Shown in pieces: positions 6,350 to 11,132 of a DNA stretch of 11,505 nucleotides (position 1 is the first letter of the stretch; each line of letters starts with the position of its first letter). The notes under the pieces were generated by a model. It was not told where the DNA came from. It ran no database searches and saw only the letters and a program-made list of their open reading frames with translations. The position numbers and the translations under genes were made by a program. Source of the stretch: Thermococcus sp. (GTDB taxonomy: Archaea; Methanobacteriota_B; Thermococci; Thermococcales; Thermococcaceae); contig JAGHBN010000069.1 of assembly GCA_021160985.1 (NCBI GenBank), positions 1-11,505 of the forward strand, in the 5' to 3' direction.

Positions 6350-6365
6350 CAGTTAGAAGTCCTTG

Positions 6366-6382
6366 AAGGTTCCTAAAACCTT
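6366..6382 (-). promoter_or_regulatory. TATA region with short inverted repeat, radical-SAM gene
   Basis: AAGGTT (6366-6371) and AACCTT (6377-6382) form a perfect 6-bp inverted repeat around CCTAA. The minus-strand reading TTTTAGG inside it is positioned as the TATA box about 25 bp before the radical-SAM ATG. The repeat could be an operator covering the promoter, or chance. Confidence 0.3.
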
Positions 6383-6392
6383 TGCTCTATTC

Positions 6393-7094
6393 CTACGGGA
6401 CAAAGTCCGACCACTCAACGGCCCTCTTGAGGTTGAGGAAGCAGGAGTCGCAGTAGCCCACCATTATGGAATCCCACTCCTCCATCGTTGATGGCGACCG
6501 CATGACGCAGTTGTTGGGGCAGTGCTCCAGCCCAAAACCGTGGCCGACCTCGTGGAGAACTCCCTTGAGAAGCCTTCTCTTAAAGAGCTCCAGCGGGGCC
6601 CTCAGTTTGCTCTGAAGTTCCCTCTCCGGGATGTTCCCGTTTGTCTTTCTTAAAAGCTCCGACAGTTCAGGCGGCTCAAAGGGATTCATTGAAAGCACCA
6701 TTATTCTTATACCAAGCCTCATTTCATGAATGCCCAAGAACTTCTCATAGAAATCGAAATACGGATTGCGGGAAACCAGGGGAAAAGTGGTGAGGGCGAA
6801 TATCTTGTTCATCTTAATTTTCGGCCGCCCCCCAATCTCCTGGAGAAGCCTGGCATGCAACACATCCACGAGAGCTTCGAGGGGATAAGCCCGGACCTTC
6901 CCGTTGGGGGTATAGATGTTTATCAGATAACCCGGTTCAAGCTCAGTCTTCCCAACGTAGATAAACCTCAACGGGAGGTCGTTCTCCTTAAAGAACTTGT
7001 TGGCCTCTTCGAATACGTCAAAGACAACCTCCCTTATCAGACCGTCACTCACGAAGTTGCTGACGTACGTGAAGGCTATGAACTCCATTGGCAT
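6393..7094 (-). CDS. amzA: Archaemetzincin (zinc metalloprotease)
   Basis: A 233-residue putative metalloprotease of the archaemetzincin family. The active site is HEVGHGFGLEHC (181-192): H181, H185 and H191 bind the catalytic zinc and E182 is the general base. It is followed by the family's second zinc site, here C192-x3-C196, then VM and C215-x2-C218 (YCDSC). The Met in CVM is the Met-turn equivalent. There is no signal peptide, so it should act in the cytoplasm; its substrate is unknown. Starts MPMEF (7094) or MEF (7088) are both possible. No Shine-Dalgarno sequence precedes either, and TTTAATA is spaced for a transcript starting at about 7095-7098, so a leaderless start at 7094 fits. It is transcribed divergently from the fluoride-riboswitch operon. 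Confidence 0.96.
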   Translation of the reverse strand: MPMEFIAFTYVSNFVSDGLIREVVFDVFEEANKFFKENDLPLRFIYVGKTELEPGYLINIYTPNGKVRAYPLEALVDVLHARLLQEIGGRPKIKMNKIFALTTFPLVSRNPYFDFYEKFLGIHEMRLGIRIMVLSMNPFEPPELSELLRKTNGNIPERELQSKLRAPLELFKRRLLKGVLHEVGHGFGLEHCPNNCVMRSPSTMEEWDSIMVGYCDSCFLNLKRAVEWSDFVP

Positions 7095-7117
7095 GGGAGG
7101 AAAGAGGGCACAGGCCC

Positions 7118-7124
7118 TATTAAA
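7118..7124 (-). promoter_or_regulatory. Archaemetzincin TATA box
   Basis: On the minus strand, TTTAATA lies about 25 bp before the first ATG at 7094, so transcription should begin at or next to the start codon (leaderless). The upstream bases GAAAAG fit a BRE. It is divergent from the riboswitch promoter 30 bp away. Confidence 0.5.
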
Positions 7125-7152
7125 CTTTTCTTCAGGCCTTGAACCATAAAGG

Positions 7153-7160
7153 TTTTTAAG
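7153..7160 (+). promoter_or_regulatory. Promoter of the fluoride-riboswitch operon
   Basis: TTTTTAAG follows ATAAAGG (BRE-like) and is 20-27 bases before 7180. Normal archaeal spacing then puts the transcript start at about 7180-7184, which is the first base of the riboswitch aptamer (GGGCG). That match supports both the promoter and the aptamer boundaries. Confidence 0.6.
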
Positions 7161-7179
7161 AGCTCTTCAAATTGACGTC

Positions 7180-7240
7180 GGGCGATGGCGTCCGCCCGGG
7201 GCTTCGAGCCCGAACCGCCCGAAAGGGCTGATGACGCCTG
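7180..7240 (+). ncRNA. Fluoride riboswitch (crcB motif) aptamer
   Basis: The segment matches the fluoride riboswitch core: GGGCGATGGCGTCCGCCC (7180-7197), GAACCGCCC (7212-7220), GAAA, then GGGCTGATGACGCCTG (7225-7240). Its folding elements are all present. Stem P1 is GGCGTC (7187-7192) with GACGCC (7233-7238), a perfect 6 bp. The pseudoknot is GGGCG (7180-7184) with CGCCC (7193-7197). Stem P2 is GCCC (7217-7220) with GGGC (7225-7228), closing a GAAA tetraloop. The conserved AU after the first strand and UGAU before the last are in place. An extra hairpin is inserted, GGGCT/AGCCC around TCG (7199-7211), between pseudoknot and P2. In this known class, Mg2+-encapsulated fluoride stabilises the fold and turns on fluoride-resistance genes. 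Here the next gene is not crcB, which lies 1.8 kb downstream on the same strand. Confidence 0.93.
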
Positions 7241-7266
7241 TTCTCCGCTAAAAGCTTGGGAGGCGG
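7235..7266 (+). promoter_or_regulatory. Riboswitch expression platform: RBS sequestered by P1 3' strand
   Basis: The ribosome-binding site GGGAGG (7258-7263) lies 7 bases before the ATG at 7271. CGCCT (7235-7239), mostly the 3' strand of aptamer stem P1, is perfectly complementary to AGGCG (7261-7265), which overlaps that site. A second option, CTCC (7243-7246) with GGAG (7259-7262), also hides it. P1 formation (fluoride bound) and the first pairing exclude each other, so binding should free the site: a translational ON switch. There is no T-run, so transcriptional termination is less likely. Inferred from base pairing only. Confidence 0.6.
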
Positions 7267-7270
7267 TAGA

Positions 7271-8137
7271 ATGGGCTCGAAGCTTTATGCGCTTGGACGT
7301 TACGTTAACGTTGATGCGGCCCTGCGCTACGTTGAGAAGAGGCACCACGAGGACGGTGGATACTGCTTCGTGAGCATACTCAATGACACCAACGTGAACG
7401 ACACCTACTACGCGGTCAAAATCTACAAACTCCTCAGCCTTGAATTTCCCGAGCCGGAGAAAACTATTGAGTTCCTGACCAACGCACTTCAGCCGCAGAC
7501 TGCCGTGGTTGCGATAGCGATGGCCCTTGAAGGCCTCACCCTCCTCGGAGCCAGAGACCTCGCAAGGGAGAAAAGCGAGATAATCTTCACCAAATACAAC
7601 CCGCTGGAGGGTAAATTTGCCGTCGGACTCGGCGGAAGCGAGGAGTTCGGGACGGCCACACCGCTGGAAGCCACCTACTGGGTGACCAAGGCTTTTGATG
7701 CAATTGGCTTGAAGTTCGGCCAAGATGAGAGAGACGCCATAAGAGAATTCGTGATGCGCTTTAGGAATGGAAACGGCTATGGTGTCAAGCAACCAACCAC
7801 AACGATGACTTACCAGGCGCTCTTCACCCTCAACACCCTCGGCTACCGGCCGCCCAAGAGCCTCCACTTCAGGAACTGTGAGCTCTGCGGTGACTGGGGC
7901 GGCTTTACGGAAGTGCCCTACAGTCTTCCGCCGTACCTTGAGCCGACCTTCTACGCCACAAGAGGTTTTAAGCTCCAGAACGAAGCCCCAACCTGTCCAA
8001 GAAGACACGTCTGGTTCATACGCCAGCTCCAGAACTCCAACGGCGGCTTCAGGAGGAGCCTTGAGCTCGGCATCTCAAACTTCCAGAACACCTACCGGGC
8101 GCTCGCAGTCCTAGACTTCATGGAGCACTTCCTCTGA
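7271..8137 (+). CDS. Alpha/alpha-toroid protein with prenyltransferase/squalene-cyclase-type repeats
   Basis: A 288-residue protein with about five repeats of the PFTB/squalene-cyclase type (glycine-rich turn, then a helix with Thr/Tyr): DGGYCFVSILNDTNVNDTYY near 30, EGKFAVGLGG to ATPLEATYWV, NGNGYGVKQPTTTMTYQAL, CGDWGGFTEV to EPTFYATRGF, and SNGGFRRSLE to NFQNTYRALA near the end. Such repeats build an alpha/alpha barrel used by protein prenyltransferase beta subunits and terpene cyclases. I see neither the DxDD-type motif of squalene-hopene cyclases nor a clear zinc-ligand set of protein prenyltransferases, so the reaction is unknown. There are no membrane helices. ATG at 7271 is chosen over the TTG at 7256 because GGGAGG precedes it. 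It is the first gene under the fluoride riboswitch. Its stop overlaps the next start (TGATG). Confidence 0.9.
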   Translation: MGSKLYALGRYVNVDAALRYVEKRHHEDGGYCFVSILNDTNVNDTYYAVKIYKLLSLEFPEPEKTIEFLTNALQPQTAVVAIAMALEGLTLLGARDLAREKSEIIFTKYNPLEGKFAVGLGGSEEFGTATPLEATYWVTKAFDAIGLKFGQDERDAIREFVMRFRNGNGYGVKQPTTTMTYQALFTLNTLGYRPPKSLHFRNCELCGDWGGFTEVPYSLPPYLEPTFYATRGFKLQNEAPTCPRRHVWFIRQLQNSNGGFRRSLELGISNFQNTYRALAVLDFMEHFL

Positions 8138-8489
8138 TGAGAGTACCGGTAAGGAAAGGCAAAGCCAGAAAACCGGAGGGCTTTCCCTGGAGATAGAGGC
8201 CACTAACGAAGAGCTGGCCAGGATAAGGAAGAACAAACGCAAAATAGAGGCCAGATTCCAGGATTTGGAGGGGCTTGAAAGAACCTTAAGGGTTTTAAAG
8301 CTCCGCTTTCTCATCGAGCAGATGGAGAGGGTCAAGAAAAGACTCGTTGAAATGAGAACGAGCTACATTGAACTAAGCGAGTTCGAGGAGACTGCAAAGC
8401 GCGACAGAGACTTCTTGGTGGCGTTTCGGAAAGAACTCAGCGAGGAAAACAAAAGGCTTAGGGCAGAACTGGAGGCCATAAAGAAATGA
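8137..8489 (+). CDS. Small coiled-coil protein, apparent frameshift near N-terminus
   Basis: The clear coding part (about 8187-8489) is a charged coiled coil: LEIEATNEELARIRKNKRK, FLIEQMERVKKRLVEMRTSY, ELSEENKRLRAELEAIKK. That frame has no ATG, GTG or TTG between its upstream stop (8112) and TTG 8265, yet coiled-coil coding extends well before 8265. The natural start is the ATG at 8137-8139 overlapping the preceding stop (TGATG). It opens MRVPVRKGKARKPEGF in another frame and then hits TAG at 8194. Adding one base in the CCC run at 8185-8187 joins the two into about 117 residues. I infer a one-base deletion or sequence error. The 3' end overlaps the next gene by ATGA. I do not recognise a family; it may pair with the similarly built coiled coil of the next gene. 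Confidence 0.7.
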
Positions 8490-8905
8490 AGATTAGAGTG
8501 AGACCAAAGAATGGCTGGCGAAGAATAACGTTCAAGATTTCAGACGAGACCTTTGAAAAAATACGAGAGCTATGCGAACGTTACGACTTCGGGGTAGAGG
8601 AGGCAATCAGAATAATCCTCCTTCACGGCTACCTTGAGGATGACCCCAGAGCCAACGAGGAAACGTTCGAAAGACTCCGAGAGGAGATCTCCCATCTTGA
8701 AAAGGAACTCTACGAGCTGGAGGGGAAGTGGTCCCCCCTAAAGTTTAAAACGTACTACATTGCCCTCGACAATCAAAATCTAGCGATACAGCTTTCGCGA
8801 ATGATAGCCGAGAACAAACGGCTTCGGAAGAGGTTGAGGCTTCCGATGAGGGACTACAGTGGAATCGAGGAGAAAATACACTACCACCTGAACTTTGGGA
8901 AATGA
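8486..8905 (+). CDS. Ribbon-helix-helix-like protein with coiled coil
   Basis: A 139-residue protein. Residues about 12-52 (WRRITFKISDETFEKIRELC, RYDFGVEEAIRIILLHGYLE) have the beta-helix-helix pattern of CopG/MetJ-type ribbon-helix-helix DNA-binding domains: an alternating hydrophobic strand, a helix after SDE, a short turn and a second helix. About 57-80 is a heptad-like coiled coil (FERLREEISHLEKELYELEG), and a basic segment ENKRLRKRLRLP follows at about 110. ATG at 8486 overlaps the previous stop (ATGA), with GGAGG 10 bases upstream, so translation is coupled. It could be a transcription regulator of this locus or of divergent amzA, but DNA binding is only inferred from the fold pattern. 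No close family is recognised. Confidence 0.82.
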   Translation: MKIRVRPKNGWRRITFKISDETFEKIRELCERYDFGVEEAIRIILLHGYLEDDPRANEETFERLREEISHLEKELYELEGKWSPLKFKTYYIALDNQNLAIQLSRMIAENKRLRKRLRLPMRDYSGIEEKIHYHLNFGK

Positions 8906-8939
8906 CCACCCCGACTTTCCCCATAGTGCCACCCAAAAT

Positions 8940-8948
8940 CTTATTAAG
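8940..8948 (+). promoter_or_regulatory. Possible internal promoter for crcB-DUF190
   Basis: The 97-bp gap between 8905 and crcB contains CTTATTAAG, spaced for a transcript start at about 8970. That would leave a leader of about 30 bases with AGGTG (8992-8996) before the ATG at 9003. The rest of the gap shows no riboswitch-like structure, so transcripts from here would not carry the fluoride sensor. Read-through from the riboswitch promoter is equally possible because no T-run terminator is seen. Confidence 0.4.
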
Positions 8949-9002
8949 ACCACCGGATGCATGCTGGAGGAAGGCAGAAGACAACAAAACCAGGTGTGAG
9001 GA

Positions 9003-9374
9003 ATGAACTTCAGAATAGCAACCGCAATAATGCTCGGCGGTGCCCTCGGCGCACTTGCAAGGTTCTACATCTCGGGAATACTGCCGGTTTACAGGGACTT
9101 CCCGGTGGGAACGCTCCTAGTGAACAGTACAGCCAGCCTTATCCTCGGCTATCTCTACGGCCTGCTCTTCTGGGGCGTTGATGTCCCTGCAGACTGGAGG
9201 GCGTTCTTCGGCACGGGCTTCTGCGGGGCACTGAGTACGTTCTCCACGTTCTCCTATGAGACTTTCTCGCTCCTCCGCGAGAGGGAGTACCTTTTAGCCC
9301 TTTTGAACGTCTCGGCAAACGTTATAATCACGGTGGGCTTAATATTTCTCGGATTCATCCTTGCAAGGAGGTGA
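9003..9374 (+). CDS. crcB: Fluoride ion channel CrcB/Fluc
   Basis: A 123-residue four-helix membrane protein of the Fluc family, which exports fluoride and protects enolase and other targets. Family motifs are GGALGALARF (12-21), VGTLLVN with pore Asn41, and GFCGALSTFSTFSYE (72-86) holding the paired phenylalanines F80 and F83 of the fluoride path and the central sodium-binding turn. The last helix is VSANVIITVGLIFLGFIL. Single-copy Flucs form antiparallel dual-topology homodimers, and only one copy is visible here. ATG at 9003 follows AGGTG. The stop TGA (9372-9374) lies inside the ribosome-binding site of the DUF190 gene. It sits downstream of the fluoride riboswitch with three genes in between. 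Confidence 0.97.
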   Translation: MNFRIATAIMLGGALGALARFYISGILPVYRDFPVGTLLVNSTASLILGYLYGLLFWGVDVPADWRAFFGTGFCGALSTFSTFSYETFSLLREREYLLALLNVSANVIITVGLIFLGFILARR

Positions 9375-9378
9375 AACT

Positions 9379-9759
9379 GTGGTTGAAGTCGAACACTGGA
9401 ACACGCTCCGCCTTCGCATTTACATATGTGAGAACGACCGCTGGGAGGGAAAGCCCCTTTACAAGGCCATAGTGGAAAAGCTGAGGGAGATTGGGATAGC
9501 AGGGGCGACCGTTTACCGTGGCATCTACGGCTTTGGGAAGAAGAGCCGCGTTCACTCGGCCGACGTCATGAGGCTCTCAACAGACCTTCCAATCGTAATC
9601 GAGGTTGTTGACAGGGGATACAAGATTGAAAAGGCCATACACGAGATTAAACCTATGATAACGGACGGTATGATAACCGTCGAGCCTACGATAGTCGTAT
9701 GGGTGGGCACCAGGGAGGAAGTTAGCAAGTTTGAAGAGGACGCAGTGCGGGAACTTTGA
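9379..9759 (+). CDS. DUF190 (UPF0166) family protein, crcB partner
   Basis: A 126-residue protein of the DUF190/UPF0166 family: LRLRIYICENDRWEGKPLYK, VEKLREIGIAGATVYRGIYG, then FGKKSRVHSADVMRLSTDLP, IVIEVVDRGYKIEKAIHEIK and TVEPTIVVWV. The family has a ferredoxin-like, PII-like fold and is often encoded beside crcB, but its function is unknown; a regulatory or ligand-sensing role is a guess. GTG at 9379-9381 is the start, preceded by the strong site GGAGGTGA (9367-9374) with 4 bases between; the in-frame TTG at 9361 is ruled out by this. It is 4 bp after crcB, so the two are translated together. No membrane segment is present. Confidence 0.93.
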   Translation: MVEVEHWNTLRLRIYICENDRWEGKPLYKAIVEKLREIGIAGATVYRGIYGFGKKSRVHSADVMRLSTDLPIVIEVVDRGYKIEKAIHEIKPMITDGMITVEPTIVVWVGTREEVSKFEEDAVREL

Positions 9760-9771
9760 CCCCTTCCGAAG

Positions 9772-9781
9772 TATTATATAT
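9772..9781 (+). promoter_or_regulatory. coaBC promoter TATA box
   Basis: TATTATATAT is a strong TATA box 34-43 bp before the coaBC ATG and only 13 bp after the DUF190 stop. The transcript should start at about 9800, just before the GGAGGTG ribosome-binding site (9803-9809). This separates coaBC from the fluoride operon. Confidence 0.6.
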
Positions 9782-9814
9782 GAGTTAGTTCAACCCTTTT
9801 CTGGAGGTGTTTCC

Positions 9815-11026
9815 ATGCTTCATCACGTTAAGCTCATCCATGCCACAAAAAGCAGAAAGCTTGTCGGTAAAAAGATAGTCCTCGCAATCCCCGGGAGCAT
9901 AGCGGCGGTTGAGTGCGTCAAGCTCGCAAGGGAGCTGATAAGGCACGGCGCCGAGGTTCACGCGGTCATGAGCGAGAACGCCCAGAAGATAATCCATCCC
10001 TACGCCATGGAGTTCGCCACTGGGAACCCCGTCATAACGGAGATAACGGGCTTCATAGAGCACGTTGAGCTCGCGGGAGAACACGAAAACAAGGCCGATC
10101 TGGTACTCGTCTGCCCTGCAACGGCCAACACGATAGGAAAGATTGCCAACAGTATAGACGACACACCGGTCACGACCGTTGTGACGACTGCCTTTGCCCA
10201 CACGCCGATCATGATTGCCCCCGCAATGCACTCCACAATGTACCAGCACCCGATAGTCGTCGAGAACATCGAGAAGCTCAAGAGGGTCGGCGTGGAGTTC
10301 ATAGGGCCGAGATTTGAGGAGGGGAAGGCTAAGGTCGCTTCCATAGACGAGATAGTCTACCGCGTTATCCGGAAGCTCCACCCCAAGACCCTCGAAGGGA
10401 AGCGCGTCCTCGTGACTGCAGGCGCGACGAGGGAGTACATAGACCCGATCCGCTACATAACCAACGCGAGCAGCGGGAAGATGGGCGTTGCCATCGCCGA
10501 AGAGGCGGACTTCAGGGGGGCCGAGGTAACGCTCATCAAGACGAAGGGAAGCGTCCCCAGCTTCGTGGAGAACCAGATTGAGGTTGAGACCGTCGAGGAG
10601 ATGCTCCAGGCTATAGAGGGCGAGCTGAAGAGCAAGAAGTACGACATTGTTGTCCTGGCCGCAGCCGTCAGCGACTTCCGCGTCAAGAACAAAGCCGAGA
10701 CAAAAATCAAGAGCGGAAAAGAGCTCACCCTCGAGCTCGAACCCACGCCGAAGATAATAGACCGCGTTAAAGGGCTCCAGCCCAATGTCTTCCTCGTTGG
10801 GTTCAAGGCGGAGACAGGCCTCAGCGAGGACGAACTGATCAAAGCTGCGAGGAAGCAGATCGAGAGGGCGGGAAGCGACCTGGTGGTGGCCAACACGCTA
10901 AAGGCCTTCGGAAGCGACGAGAACGAGGTCGTACTCGTAGGTAGGGACTTTACGAAGAAACTGCCCAAGATGAACAAGCGCGAGCTCGCCGAGAGGCTCT
11001 GGGAAGAAATCGAGAAGCTTCTTTAG
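9815..11026 (+). CDS. coaBC: Bifunctional phosphopantothenoylcysteine decarboxylase / phosphopantothenate-cysteine ligase
   Basis: A 403-residue fused enzyme of coenzyme A synthesis. The N-terminal flavoprotein CoaC decarboxylates 4'-phosphopantothenoylcysteine: IPGSIAAVE (25-33, FMN site), the active-site histidine H83 in IEHVELA, LVCPATANTIGKIAN, and PAMHSTMY (136-143), where most bacterial enzymes have Asn in the PxMNxxMW motif. The C-terminal CoaB domain joins phosphopantothenate to cysteine with a nucleotide: VLVTAGATREYIDPIRYITN (198-217), SSGKMG (219-224), AAAVSDFR, and IKS with the conserved lysine. The substrate flap between the two domains (GPRFEEGKAKVAS) lacks the cysteine found in the E. 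coli enzyme. ATG at 9815 is preferred to upstream in-frame starts because GGAGGTG is five bases before it. A strong TATA box indicates its own transcription unit. Confidence 0.97.
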   Translation: MLHHVKLIHATKSRKLVGKKIVLAIPGSIAAVECVKLARELIRHGAEVHAVMSENAQKIIHPYAMEFATGNPVITEITGFIEHVELAGEHENKADLVLVCPATANTIGKIANSIDDTPVTTVVTTAFAHTPIMIAPAMHSTMYQHPIVVENIEKLKRVGVEFIGPRFEEGKAKVASIDEIVYRVIRKLHPKTLEGKRVLVTAGATREYIDPIRYITNASSGKMGVAIAEEADFRGAEVTLIKTKGSVPSFVENQIEVETVEEMLQAIEGELKSKKYDIVVLAAAVSDFRVKNKAETKIKSGKELTLELEPTPKIIDRVKGLQPNVFLVGFKAETGLSEDELIKAARKQIERAGSDLVVANTLKAFGSDENEVVLVGRDFTKKLPKMNKRELAERLWEEIEKLL

Positions 11027-11028
11027 CA

Positions 11029-11040
11029 TTTCTGTTTTTG
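11029..11040 (+). terminator. T-rich terminator after coaBC
   Basis: TTTCTGTTTTTG begins three bases after the coaBC stop codon. T-runs like this are the usual intrinsic termination signal in Thermococcales. No GC-rich hairpin precedes it. Confidence 0.4.
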
Positions 11041-11068
11041 CAATCCCTCTTTGCTCAACGTTATTCCC

Positions 11069-11102
11069 AACCTTTTGTTTCAAACCAAAAGGTTCATAAT
11101 TG
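11069..11102 (+). promoter_or_regulatory. Inverted repeat and promoter upstream of racemase-family gene
   Basis: AACCTTTTG (11069-11077) and CAAAAGGTT (11086-11094) are a perfect 9-bp inverted repeat separated by TTTCAAAC. The centre holds GTTTCAAAC (11077-11085), which fits the GTT-N3-AAC half-site known for the Thermococcales redox regulator SurR. The full SurR consensus (second GTT after 5 bases) is off by one base. The right arm overlaps the BRE position of TTCATAATTG, the likely TATA box for the gene starting at 11133. An operator for a dimeric regulator fits this layout, but the regulator is not known. Confidence 0.45.
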
Positions 11103-11132
11103 CATTGCGTCTACTTTTCCCGGTGGTTCGCC

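Noticed and set aside
7142..7154. AACC-ATAAA-GGTT inverted repeat as an operator before the riboswitch operon
   Set aside because: The arms are only 4 bp in AT-rich promoter sequence, which is expected by chance.
7229..7234. TGATGA read as the C box of a C/D guide RNA
   Set aside because: There is no D box or guide spacing, and the bases are fully explained as the conserved UGAUG of the fluoride aptamer.
7076..8008. A 310-codon open frame on the minus strand across the riboswitch and toroid-repeat gene
   Set aside because: Its protein has no recognisable motif, it lies opposite the repeat-rich gene and the aptamer, and it would run into the archaemetzincin start. The plus-strand gene has clear family repeats and a ribosome-binding site.
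9785..10381. A 198-codon minus-strand open frame opposite coaBC
   Set aside because: It is antisense to well-conserved CoaC motifs and has low-complexity, unlikely protein composition.
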